Of a stretch of 64,000 nucleotides of DNA, positions 12,522 to 24,050 are shown in pieces; position 1 is the first letter of the stretch; each line of letters starts with the position of its first letter. The stretch lies in assembly GCA_030386875.1 (NCBI GenBank), contig CM059572.1, forward strand, positions 39,677,732-39,741,731, given 5' to 3'. The notes under the pieces are model-generated. The model was not told the DNA's origin. It saw only the letters and a program-made list of their open reading frames with translations, and did no database searches. A program made the translations under genes and the position numbers. This DNA is from Morinoia aosen. Its lineage: Eukaryota; Arthropoda; Malacostraca; Amphipoda; Talitridae.

Positions 12522-13253
12522 GAACCAAGCCCTAACATCCCTGAGCAATACTTGCCTATAACAAAACCGCACATTGAGCATGTTCGCTGAAGTGGTGGCG
12601 CTCGTCACCAGAGGAGCGCCAGCTGGCGCCATTAGGAGCTGTCAGAGAGTGTTTAGCTGTCTCGAGTGGCGCGCTTTGAACTTGTTGTGGGCAGCTCAGC
12701 GATGCCTAGCGCGTGCATTTGATACACAGGTAGCTTCACGCCAGTTTCGTAGCCGAATATTTCTTCGTCGTGAAGAAAAACGGGCTCTGTTGCCAGCGAG
12801 TAAAGAAAGTCACAGAGCAGCATGGATTCAGCTATCAATATCGATGAATCGCATGTATTATTTATAAAAGGCTGTTTAAATAAGGACTTACGTTAATCTG
12901 CTTCATGCGCTGAATAATCCATGTTTCATCACTGTCATTGTGTTGTTCTCACGCTCTTTTGTAATATTTGTGAACAATAATTGTCATTAAGCCCTAACGT
13001 ACAACTACGTTTTTGTTGGCTTCATATAAGCTCGGATGTTGGTTGGCTGCGGCTGTATTGATAACCAGTGTTTCGTTCAACTGCAGATTTTTGGAAGATC
13101 TAGCTAAGATTGTTCATTTTAATTTGTGTTTGAAGTGTCTTAGGGGAGCTAATTGTATATGGAATTTATTCTTGGAATTAAAATCTTGCTATTTTATAAG
13201 ATCATTGCTAGTTTCTTTTTGGCGTCGAATCATAGTTCTATATTTTGTTTCAG
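12522..13253. other. Non-coding, nothing recognised
   Basis: 12,570-12,870 is GC-rich and contains the perfect palindrome GCGCCAGCTGGCGC. Both strands are open across part of it, but neither peptide is recognisable. It could be a regulatory patch, which is unsupported. Confidence 0.35.
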
Positions 13254-13363
13254 AGCCAGGAACATTTGCGTTCAAAGACTAAATTTACGGCAGCAGGTCT
13301 TGAACATTGAATGAATTTCCTACCAGTGTGGATCAGTTAGGCTAGGCCAATCCTGATACTGAT
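13254..13363 (+). other. Candidate 110-nt exon
   Basis: Preceded by an acceptor TATTTTGTTTCAG and followed by a donor GAT|GTAAGTG. The best reading frame stays open for most of the exon but meets a TGA before its end, so it would be untranslated or terminal. It is followed after 145 nt by another good acceptor. This rests on splice-pattern inference only. Confidence 0.25.
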
Positions 13364-13527
13364 GTAAGTGTTTTTCTTAATTGAATTTTTAGTCTAGCTT
13401 ACATTCGTGCAACTCTACTGTGTTTTCATAATTCTGAATTAAAATTTGAAATTTGATTGAACTGAAGGTTTTTGTCATCTATTGAGAATTGTTTGATTTT
13501 GCTTACAGATTTACAAGTAATAAGAAG

Positions 13528-13647
13528 ATGAATGAAACGTCTGTTTATATCCTTCTTCTGTACTGTACTGCCACCGGACACGAGAAAACTCGAGGCTCGT
13601 TACAGTCATTCACGATGAAATATGGAACTTTTCTCGAAAAAACTTAA
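13528..13647 (+). CDS. Possible 39-aa small ORF with hydrophobic N-terminus
   Basis: ATG to TAA, lying 20 nt after the acceptor TTGCTTACAG (ends 13,508) that would close a 145-nt intron from the donor at 13,364. The peptide begins MNETSVYILLLYCTATGH, a short polar start and hydrophobic stretch faintly like a secretion signal. It is too short for any family call. Most such ORFs are chance, and I list it only because of the splice-site context. Confidence 0.12.
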   Translation: MNETSVYILLLYCTATGHEKTRGSLQSFTMKYGTFLEKT

Positions 13648-14696
13648 CTAAATTTAATTTCGAGAATGCTTTTCGATGAGGGAAAACTCAGACTCACGAT
13701 GAAGCACCGCAAAAAGACAGGGGAAACTTTATGCGTAGCACTAATTTAATGAAAATTAAGCTTTCGAGTGTTAGCTTAACTCTTCTTCAGTAAAAATGTA
13801 CCTGGAACAAGAAAAAACACCTGCTTGGATTGAATGCGTCCATTAGTTTCTCGAAGATTTGCCAATGGAGGATGCAATTTGTATCTTCAAAATAATTTTT
13901 GGTGCACCATTCTTCTCTTCAAAGAGGAATTGCATCTAACTTGTCCTTAAAATTGTGTAGTGCCCAACTTCAAAGCGTAGCGTTATAAGCCAATATTTGT
14001 GTTCCATTCAAATTTCCGAGGAAACGTTTCTATTTTCTGTCTAATACTAGTAACAATTATGACCAAGAGCACAAAGCATCGGGGTAGAGGAAGTAAACAT
14101 AAAAGTTGAACGCCCAAGAAGAATGAAGTATCGCTAGTCAGCATGTAATATTGCTGGATATTGATTTTGCTTTACTAGAAATATTTTTGATAACCTCGAA
14201 GGGAAGAGGAAAGTTTATAAGGCCATTTTTAATCACGCTACGAATGAGATTCAATCAGTACAGGCATTCTTCTTGATCGCAAGCCTCACTCTTGCCCTAC
14301 CGCAGCTGCCCGTGAGAAGAGTAGCTAAAGCTTCTCATGAACGTGCAATTTTTAATACTTGCATACACAAATTTTATCGTATTGTGATGTTATGTACATA
14401 AATAAATACGCATGTACAATAATTTTATATTTCATTATCTCTAGCAACATCCCTCTGGGAAAACCATTTATAAGCCCTGTCAACAGCGTCACAAAAAAAT
14501 TGGATTACATTGCAATTTGCGGCCAACAATCAATAGGCGTGTAACAATTTGAGGCAATTAGAGACGCAATAAAATTAATTACGGGCATTTATGTGCAGCG
14601 CACTCTTTCCCACTGATGCTGCGTTGTTAAGGAGCGTCCAGCGTGTGCATGTGATAGCGAGTTAGACAATTCCATGCCGAGGAAATTGAAAACATT
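13648..14696. other. Non-coding, nothing recognised
   Basis: AT-rich sequence with no repeat, RNA gene or convincing open frame. Confidence 0.45.
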
Positions 14697-14930
14697 GAAT
14701 TTAAAAACGCGCAATTCAAAAACATGCACAATTCAAAAACGCACGATTCAAAAACATGCGCAATTCAAAAACATGCGCAATTCAAAAACGTGCACAATTC
14801 AAAAACGCACGATTCAAAAACATGCTCAACTCAAAAACATGCACAATTCAAAAACATGCACAATTCAAAAACGCACAATTCAAAAACATGCACAATTCAA
14901 AAACACAATTGCGCACAATACAAAAACTCG
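14697..14930 (+). repeat. Minisatellite, 15/17-bp units of AATTCAAAAAC type
   Basis: About 14 units of a CAATTCAAAAACATGCA motif, alternating between 17-bp (ACATGCAC) and 15-bp (ACGCACG) forms. Mixed unit lengths shift the reading frame, so all three plus frames are open and encode look-alike KTCTIQKH/HAQFKN peptides. These are repeat artefacts and not proteins. Confidence 0.9.
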
Positions 14931-15347
14931 CTCACTTGCAGTGCACGTAAACGACTCTAAAAAAAATCCATGTCGTTCACTCCTATGTGAAAAACTGTTA
15001 CAACCCTTTAGAAATGATAGGAGTATTTTTGTTGAGTATACCACGTATTATTTCTCACCATTCCAACTAATGATGTTTTGAAACGTTAGCAGCAGCCTTC
15101 AACAACAGAGCTATTTTTCTTCACAGAACTGTTGAGTTGGTGAGCCGCTTTTATATAAGAATTCAGTTGGTATTGAGTTGCTGGCTCATCACGAGCTTTT
15201 CAGGATGCTAATTAAGGCGGAGGTGGGAACAACTCGGCCTCCATTACCATGGGAGCTCTTTGTTTAATTGATGGACGCTAGCATATCGCAGCTCCAGCGC
15301 TATCTGGTCAGCTGCATGTCGCCGGTGGGAGACAGGGGGTATAGCTG
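14931..15347. other. Spacer between two minisatellites
   Basis: No gene is recognised. 15,190-15,340 is GC-richer with CTAATTAAG and TTTAATTGAT words, which could be homeodomain-type sites, but such short words are uninformative. Confidence 0.35.
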
Positions 15348-16385
15348 CCTGCTGCTCTGTTACTGGCACTTGTAGTTGTCTACTGCTCTGTTCTTGGCTC
15401 TTGTAGTTGTCTGCTGCAATATTACTAGCTCTTGTAGTTGTCTGCTGCTCTGTTACTGGCTCTTGTAGTTGTCTGCTGCTCTATTACTAGCTCTTGTAGT
15501 TGTCTGCTGCTCTGTTACTGGCTCTTGTAGTTGTCTGCTGCTCTATTACTAGCTCTTGTAGTTGTCTGCTGCTCTGTTACTGGGTCTTGTAGTTGTCTGC
15601 TGCTCTATTACTAGCTCTTGTAGTTTTCTGCTGCTCTGTTCTTGGCTCTTGTAGTTGTCTGCTGCTCTGTTACTGGCTCTTGTAGTTGTCTACTGCTCTG
15701 TTCTTGGCTCTTGTAGTTGTCTGCTGCTCTGTTACTGGCTCTTGTAGTTGTCTACTGCTCTGTTCTTGGCTCTTGTAGTTGTCTGCTGCAATATTACTAG
15801 CTCTTGTAGTGGTCTGCTGCTCTGTTACTGGCTCTTGTAGTTGTCTGCTGCTCTATTACTAGCTCTTGTAGTTGTCTGCTGCTCTGTTACTGGCTCTTGT
15901 AATTGTCTACTGCTCTGTTACTGGCTCTTGTAATTGTCTGCTGCTCTGTTATCATCTCTAGAACCTGAGTGCAGTTCTTTTACTAGCTTGTGAAGCGGCC
16001 TGCAGTTCTCTTTCTAGAACCTGTAACTGCTTGCAGCTCTCTAACTAGCACCTGTAACTGCTTTCAGCTCTATTTCTGTCACCCGTAACTGCTTGTAGTT
16101 CTGTTACTAGCACCTGTAACTTCTTGCAGCTCTATTACCAGCACCTATAACTGCTTACAGCTCTATAATACCACACGTTACTACTTACAGTCCTATTACT
16201 AGCTCTCACAGCAGTCAGAACTTGTAAGAGAGCGCCGTAGTAAAGCTCTCTTGCTAGCTCTTAAATAACTGCCTGCAGCTCTCCTAGGAGCGTTTTAGGT
16301 GCATGTAGCTCTATTACTGTCGCCTGTAGCGGCTTACGGCAGTGTTTCTATTTCATGTAGCTGCCTGCTGGTTTCTTTTGACACT
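15348..16385 (+). repeat. 31-bp minisatellite with a degenerate flank
   Basis: 15,348-15,951 holds about 19 copies of a 31-bp unit, CTCTTGTAGTTGTCTGCTGC followed by TCTGTTACTGG. Variants (TACTGCTCTGTTCTTGG, AATATTACTAG, CTATTACTAG) recur in the same order, implying multi-unit duplications. From about 15,960 to 16,385 the array fades into related but strongly diverged units of the CTGTAACTGCTTGCAGCTCT type. This is the pattern of an array with a homogenised core and an ageing edge. Confidence 0.9.
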
Positions 16386-19300
16386 CGTACAAGTATTACG
16401 ATCTGTAAATTTCACTGAGGCTTTGCTAACGCTAGTTCCTTATAGCCCTAGAGCAGGGGCAGCGAAGTTTTCGTTGGAGCGATACTTGCAGCTGGAAAAA
16501 TAAATACCCACCTCAATTTTTGCGTAATAAGAAGGAAGAATTTTGAAAAATCTATTGTTGTACTCGTAGCTTTCGAAATTGCGACTGGCAGACATCGATT
16601 TAGTAAATAATTGACCAAGGAATATTAGTTAATATTGATACTGATTCTAAAGAGGTAGTGGCGGTCACAATGAATACTTTAGTGGAGAAATAAACTGATT
16701 TGCAGATTTTTTAAGCTATTAGCCTCACGAGTTTACATTTCGAGAGTAACTTGCAGAGCCTCAACAGGAAGCTCTCAAGCGCCGGCAGTCTATTTTGTGT
16801 TTAGCGCCTCAAATGTGAGGCAACATTCTGCACGAGGCTGGAAATGAAGAGCCAAGTCGTTTGCATTTACAGGGTGAATATTTAGCTTCCAGCTGCTCAA
16901 AGCTGAATAGCTTGCTGCTCAGACGCAAGGTCGGCAAAGGGCTTTACTACGCCGAATATTCGCAGAGAAAACCATGCGCGCAGCGGAGGAGCAGTAAGCG
17001 CAGAATGCATCTCATGCTAAGCTGCAGGGCGAACGAGGGAAGCGGTCGGGAAAATGTTGAGCGAGGTAGGTTGGGGAACAGTGTTGACCGAACTCAGTGC
17101 TTGGGTATTGATGACTGGTGAATTGGTGGTTGCAGGAAGCGCAACATGGAACAGTAATTCTTAAAAATTTCTCAAAATGAATAAAAAAAGACAACCTTGA
17201 CGAGCTGAGGCCATATCATAATGGACAAAATGGGAAGTATTGGGATAAAATTACAGCGTGGGAGGAACAAAATGTTCATCCACTGCAAAGTAAAGCAATG
17301 CACATAGTTGAAAAAACGAAAAATTCTCTGTGAGGCTTTAGAATACGAAAAGCAAGTGTCAATTAAGCCTTCAATTTGGGAGGGCAAAATGCCAACTGAA
17401 GGCACATGAGGCACATCATCCAAAAGAACAGTGAATAGATCGAGTTTCTGCGAATCAATACATGGGGTCACAAATAAACAAAAACAGGAAATTCAATGTG
17501 TTAAGGAACAGGTGGGGAAGCACAAGGTCAAATCCTGGACACATTTTTCTTCGTAGAGCCAGGGGTTTCAGTAAATTTCGAAGCGAAAACGAAATTAGAT
17601 GAATTAAAGAGATATCGTGTCGCGTGCTAGATTAACTCTTGACGACAAAGCAATCAAGTTTAATTAAACGAACCATTGTGAAGCGCACAAAAGAGCTCAA
17701 CTAAAAAACGTGGTTCTTTTGTCGTTCGCCATTTATGTCCAGCATGAAGAATGTCGTTATAAGCACCCTAAAATTAGCGAAAGTGAATGCTATAAAAAAT
17801 GGAGCGAAGAGTCAAGAACTGCAAATAATGTTACCGGCAATCATCATGTGAAAAACGCATTAAGACTACGCTCTTGCTGTCTTAAGAGAAGCCTGCAAGA
17901 TATTGTTGTTCAGTTTATGGAGAGAATCCGAAAGTCGCTCCTGATTAAATCGAATGGTGTGCTGAATCGTCAATTTTTGAATCGTTTGCAAAAATCCTAA
18001 CGTTTCGAGTTCATTTATATTTATCTTCAAATGGGTGTAAACAAAAGTTAAATCCGAAATAACAAGTATTATTTAACAGAAAATTCAAATTAAGTTTGCC
18101 AACAGTTACGACTTACGCAGAGTAAATCATATATTTTTCAATCTTGGTGTTTGCCACGCATCTCGTTAGCACCATTTTAGATCCTTACCGAATGCAGGCG
18201 TGAGAGCTGTGGGCTACAAATCAGGCACCTCGTAGTTCACTGAATGTCTTAGAATAATATTTCCCAGACGTCTGGTGTCCCTGAGATGAAAATTGTGGAA
18301 GTGTGAATAGACACTTGATCTGACAATCGCTGATTTTGATCTTGTTGACTACCTGGAAGAAACAGTGTTTGAAATTGACCTCAAATCCTAACCCAGCTAA
18401 AGAGATCGAGACATCGATAGATTTAGAAAAAGTTTCTCCAAGTTCCAAGACTGCATTGCAGTTATTGCGAACGATGCGATTGTTATACGTACACTTGTTA
18501 AATTGTTGATATCTTCTCCAGTATTAATGGGTAGTCTATAAAATGTACTACATGGTAACCTTGAGAGCAATAACATTTTTTTGTTACATGCCCTCAACAC
18601 ATTTTAGGAACTGATCAAAGACTAATCAATCGCTTACCCACAATTTATCTTGGTTATCAAAAAAATGAGCAATCCAGCTTACTTATAATCTACGATCAAC
18701 AGTCTGAATAGTACTCTGATTTAATTTATAAATTTTATCAGTTCAAAATAAAGTGCAGAACTAACTAATTCAATGATGGTAGCCTGCTAGTGCAATGATT
18801 TTAGCCTTCGTTATTCGATTTTTAAAAGCCACGGCATCAAGGGAACTAAATTTTAAGCACCGCGGTGGTGAGGGTAGCAACTTTCCAGAACGTAAAGAAC
18901 TGTAGCAGGTATTCAGAATTCCACTCATTTTTATATGAAGAAGGTAATCAAAATTCCGCTCATTTTTATATCCAAATCCCGCACCTCTGCCTAAGAAATT
19001 ATTCCTCAAGATCCGAAATGGAGGAGAGTTGCGCCGGTGCGTGCGTCGAGTGCAGAGAGTGAAATAAATATTTAGCTGCCCATGACGCCAGGCTTCCGAG
19101 ACTCCGCTTTTCCAGTAATGCTCAAGTGAAACCGCTTCATTTTCTTCCAGGATTCCTTAAAAAGTCTTCCTGTTTGCTCCGAAAATGTTTTTTTGGGCTG
19201 GATGGCCGCTTAATGGAGAACCACGTGAATTAAACCTTGGGCCATGGCAGGGCTCACAGCAAGAGTTAGTTCAATTTCCCCCGCAGCTTAAAACACAATA

Positions 19301-21063
19301 AATTCCATCGCAATGATGTCGTTAACTACCATTAAAATGATAACTACAATATTTCTGCGACAAAGTTTTTTCACGTGCTTATGACGAATTGACAATCAAG
19401 TCATCCATTACTGGGAAAAAAATTTTCATACATGTTTAAACTCTGAATATCCACATTGGATTACAAAAATAGTTAAAAAAATTATATTAAGTCACATAAT
19501 GATTAAAAAAAATGCATTATAATAATTGAAATGCCTATAATGATTAAAATCATCGCACAAGAATCACTAGGAAGCTCCTATATATATATTTAATATCAGG
19601 TAGAATAGTTAGTAGTTCATTGACTATATTGCCTGGTACAATAGAAAAAGTTATCGTACATAAACAGCTCTCACTGAGCTGAACAACACACGCAACGCAT
19701 CACAATTGTATTATGCGGCGCGACCATGTCGCAATGACCCGCTAGCTCCGAGATCTCAGGCTCGCCCAATGTATCCCTATACCACTGAAACATTGAAATA
19801 ACTTCGATTCATCAACTTGTACTAATTCATCTCGAAAACTCCAAAGTGATTGAAATTTTAACTCTTGCATTAAGCTCCAAGTTATAAACCTGCTTCAAGT
19901 CGTACATCTGTATATACTCAGCGATTCACTTGCTTCGCTTCTGTTGTATTTGCACTTGAAGAATTAATGCATGTGATAACTTATCGGGCAAACGTTCCAC
20001 ACGATTCGTTTCCAAATCGAAGCCAACAATACCTGCTAGTCCACGTAAGTGAGCTTCAAATGACAATCAACACCCGCGATGTTTTCCATTAAACAGTTGG
20101 ACGTTAATGTATTCGGCGATCCAAAAGTTACCCTTCAATAACAAGCTGTTCTGTAAAGTTAGCTACAACCCCCCACCGTAATAGACAACAAAAATAAAGC
20201 AGCGCTCGCAAGACTTGATGTTAACTTCAGGTTAACTTCTGTGATTACAAACGTTTCTTCCCACAAGTGATGAAGCAGCTCGTCTCTGAGTTTACTAGCT
20301 GAGCAGCGAGATGAAAACGCTGCAAATGAGATGTGAGTGCGCAGAGTGGAGTGCGCGGGGTGATGTGCGACACAAATTACGAGGGATTGTCCGGTGACGG
20401 AACGTTTTGTTGTAATATGCAGCCTGAGGTAACGAGTTCGGAGAATTTACGTCGCCTTTGCTGCATCCGACTCGGCTACACTGTGAACCTGACGTAGCAA
20501 AATTACGTGGCAAACTTGACTTAGAATAACTCAGGCTCTGTGCTGCTACGCCCATGCAAATTGTTTGAAAATTAGGCCTTATGAGAACTAGAGTCCGATA
20601 TTTTCGCTCCTCTGAAATACAGAGGTCAGGAGAGCACGAGCGCGGCAGCTGGCTCGTCCGGGGTTAGGAAATATGACTGAATAATATAATTTCAATCACT
20701 AAGCATGTTAGATGGGTTAATACAGTAGAATGATCTTGAAGCACTAAAATTCAATCATTGATAGAGTGAATTAAACTTGTTTCTGAATCTGTTGTTTTTA
20801 CCGTGGTTCTGTTGACATTCCCTGAAAAATTTTCAAATTTATGCCTTAAACACGACACATGCTTTGGTGAACGACTTTTATGGAGGCTAAAACCAAATCT
20901 GAAGCTAATCATGAATCGTGATCGTGTACATAGAATAACTTTCGTTGGAGAAAAACACTTTCAAAGCCTATGTAATTACTTGTGTTGGTTGACTTTTCAG
21001 TAATTGTCGCAACTTACTAATGGCTAGCGGCTGGCCACTTGGAGACAAAGTTGCCGCAGTAGA
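16386..21063. other. Non-coding, nothing recognised
   Basis: No gene, RNA or clear element is seen in this 4.7-kb stretch. A GC-richer patch lies at 16,860-17,130. A short direct repeat (ATTCC[A/G]CTCATTTTTATAT) occurs at about 18,919 and 18,953. 19,440-19,600 is low-complexity A/T. Short open frames here have no recognisable features. Confidence 0.45.
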
Positions 21064-21308
21064 CTGTAGAGCAGGGCTTCTCGACCTTTCTATTTTCATG
21101 TACCCCCTTCGCTTAATGGTGTATCTTCATGTTTCCCAGCACAGTTAAAGGCTTGAGAAACTATAGAAATGCTCTTAATGATTATTCATTATATATATAT
21201 ACATATACATTTGTATGTAAATATATGTTGTACATTTTAACATATGAAGTGTGGTAAATGTAACCCTAAGGGTACATGTATCCCCGGTTGAGAAGCCCTG
21301 GTGTAGAG
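21064..21308. mobile_element. hAT-like MITE, 229 bp
   Basis: The element spans 21,072-21,300, begins CAGGGCTTCTCGACC and ends with the inverse of CAGGGCTTCTCAACC. The arms also share CATGTACCC further in. It is flanked by 8-bp repeats CTGTAGAG (21,064-21,071) and GTGTAGAG (21,301-21,308), identical at 7 of 8 positions. A CAGGG-TTCTCAACC terminus with an 8-bp target duplication is typical of hAT transposons. The interior is AT-rich with a TATATA run and no coding capacity. Confidence 0.85.
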
Positions 21309-21877
21309 TTTGAAGGAACGTCTGACACGGCACTCAGCAGCACCACCAGGGCAAGTCCAGTCCCGTGGTTCACAGGTTGGTTTGGAGGTGGGAAGAGACC
21401 ACAAGTCTGGCTTCGAAGATAATTTCAGAAATATCGAGGAGAAGAAAGTACTGAGGCGAAATCATGCGATCTATCGACGTTTCCTCCGGCTCATTTCCCA
21501 AAATTATATAATCATGTAAAGGAGACAAAATTTATACGATATAGCAAATTAAGCGAAATGAAATTTATTATGCATAAATGACAATAGCGAATTTTGATTT
21601 TCTTCTGTTTGGGGCCTCGCAAAATACAAAGTCCATGAACAGCCACTCAACTTTTTACTCGCTGGGTGATCTTTTCTGGTAAATATACAAGATTCATTAA
21701 AAATAACATGGCCTGGATTTCAATTTCTGTTGGTAAGTGCAAGACCAACTATTTTTGCCAACTCAAAGTCCTCACTACGATAAATATTTTCTGGTTCCAG
21801 TGAATGAAATTCAGAGTTGACTACGCGTACAAGAAATACTGTCTGTTTCTACTATTGGGATTTTTATTCTATCAGTG
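21309..21877. other. Non-coding, nothing recognised
   Basis: Ordinary AT-rich spacer between the hAT-like MITE and a short tandem array. A short open frame (21,310-21,516) is not recognisable. Confidence 0.4.
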
Positions 21878-22078
21878 ACATTTCCAAAGTTGTACGATCC
21901 GTACAACATTTCTAAAGGTGTACTTTTTCTGCAACATTTCCAAAGTTGTACGTTGCGAACAACATTTTTAAAGGTGTTCTTTTCGTGTAACATTTCCAAA
22001 ATTGTACGATGCTGACATTTCCAAAGATAGATATACTTTTTTGTAACTTTTCGAAAGTTGTACTATCTCTAGAACATT
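21878..22078 (+). repeat. Degenerate tandem repeat, about 28-33 bp, alternating forms
   Basis: Seven or so units of the ACATTTCCAAAGTTGTAC type, in which CCAAAGTTGTACG units alternate with CTAAAGGTGTACTTTT units, suggesting a dimeric repeat that later diverged. Confidence 0.7.
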
Positions 22079-22998
22079 CCGACACTCTTTCCAGCCTACG
22101 TATCAGCAAAGTGACAGTATCATCAGAAGGCATGCAAGTATGAAGTCTTTTGACTCACAACCAACCCAAATAGCAAATTTACACACGCATGCGATGTTGC
22201 TTAATAAAAATCTCAGCTAATCACACACTCAAGTTACGCTGAATTTTTTTCCAAATAAGACAAGAACGCCCGTAATGAGGTAGGATTTCTGCTAATGAGA
22301 TTTTAAGGAGAGAAATGCTGCGAATTACTTAGGGCCGGCAAAAGGATTTCTGGAATGAGATAAAACATGTCTTGCCTGGAGAAAGTGGGTGAATATGAGC
22401 TACGGGCGGCTTCATGGCGACGTGGAATTACAGGGAAAAGCTGCCTTGTGGGCAGATCATAGCCAAAAATTTGCTTGCAAATCATCAGGATAGACGCTTG
22501 TATAAAAACAATGCTCTTAAGCTAATCAAAGTCAGAATAGTGTGATTGCTGCAAAAGTGAGGAACAATCGCGTTTCCAAATGTTAAAAAAAATGATTAAT
22601 CAAAAAACATGTTTGAGCAAACACATGTATGATCAAATCCTGAACACATCAAATGCTCGATGCTTTTGCACTTTCCCCAATTTCGTTAAACGATGAAGAA
22701 TAGGGATTGCTACTGCGGGCCGTGCATTTACGCTGTTAAATTATTCTACCCCATATCAATCTCTATAAAAGAACGGAGACAGCTTTGTAAGCGTTTTGCC
22801 GCATGTGATGCTCTCATCGCATTGTACAGACCATCGAGACGAATGGCAGGGATGATGACAGTCATTACAGCAAATTGATGTAGAAGCGCAGGCCACAATT
22901 AAAGTAGTTTATTCACTGATGCAGGTAAGGATGTTCTGTTTATTGACATGTACGCTAGATGCTCTAAATCAACTTAAACATTCACGCCGAAATTCATT
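22079..22998. other. Non-coding, nothing recognised
   Basis: No supported gene. 22,300-22,480 is GC-richer. A good donor word (CAG|GTAAGG) ends at 22,926, but no paired exon could be defended. Confidence 0.4.
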
Positions 22999-23058
22999 CA
23001 ACTTAAACATTCGGCGCTGTTTATTCACAGGAATAAACAGCGAAAGTATTTAAGTTTA
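22999..23058. repeat. Long hairpin, about 28-bp arms
   Basis: AACTTAAACATTCGGCGCTG TTTATTC pairs with GAATAAACAGCG...TTTAAGTTT across a 4-nt ACAG loop, with a few mismatches. A partial direct copy of the left arm (AACTTAAACATTC) lies just upstream at about 22,972. The hairpin could be a MITE remnant or a small-RNA-like fold. No flanking target duplication was seen. Confidence 0.6.
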
Positions 23059-23604
23059 AAAGAACGTGAGAGCTTCTAATATAATTGTCCAGTTCTTTGC
23101 AGCAGATAAACAGGGACATATTCACATCTTGAAAGTCACAACAAAATTATACCACGGCTGATCAGATGAAAATTTAAAGAGTTGCTATATATATTTCTCG
23201 CATAGATAAAAAGTAAAATGATCCTTTCAGAGCTTCGAAAAAAAAACGGCGATTGATGCCGCCACAGGAAACAGTTCCCAAGCAATCAATAGACGAGATC
23301 GAATTTCAAATTTTTCTTCGGCTTTCGAGGAGCGCGCCATGCGGCTGGGAGGCCACTAATTGCCTGCGTAGAGAGCGCGTCTCGGAGGTATGTGGTGATG
23401 CTGCGAGATCGTGAGGAATGGCGCCGCTGCTCTCTAATTCACCACAGACTTGACAAATGCGAGCATCCTCGAGGCTCGTATGCCATCTTCGAAGGTCGAG
23501 ACCAAAACAACATACGCTGCCTGGTAGAAACTTCGCCGTGATAAATGTCTCAATGGCCGAACATCGAATAGCGTCCTTTCTGCGTAAATTTCCTTTAAAT
23601 CATT
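23059..23604. other. Non-coding; GC-rich patch at 23.25-23.45 kb
   Basis: No gene is recognised. 23,250-23,450 is GC-rich (for example GCGCGCCATGCGGC and TGGCGCCGCTGCTC) within AT-rich surroundings and may be regulatory, which cannot be tested here. Confidence 0.35.
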
Positions 23605-24050
23605 TTATAGTGCTACAGTTACGCATATTTCGATTAAATAAAATTATTAAACTGTGCTACAGTGACGCATATTTCTATTTAATTAAATTATTAAACGGTG
23701 ATATAGTGACGCATTTTCAAATTCAATCTGTCAATTATACAGGGCCACGGTAACGCTCATTTCGGTTCAATAAATAAATTATTCGATTCTACAGCTACAC
23801 ATATTTCAATCTATAGAATTAACTACACAGAGCCTACAGAAACGCATATTTTGATTTCATAAATTAGTTAAGCCGTGCTACAGTAACGTATCTTCCGATT
23901 CAACAAATTAATTACACAGTGTTTCAGAAACACATACTCCGATTCAATAAATTAATTACACAGTGCTTCAGGAACACATAGTCCGATTCAACAAATTCAT
24001 TACACAGCGCTACAGTACAGTACATTTGACTGAACAAATGGATTAGCGTT
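23605..24050 (+). repeat. Degenerate tandem repeat, about 54-bp unit
   Basis: Eight to nine diverged units of the pattern TGCTACAG-AACGCATATTTCGATT-AATAAATTAATTA-ACAG. The last three (about 23,875-24,030) are the most alike and the first ones the most diverged. Confidence 0.75.

Noticed and set aside
14674-15081. 135-codon ORF rich in KTCTIQKH repeats
   Set aside because: Produced by the 15/17-bp minisatellite; all plus frames are open and there is no flanking coding signal.
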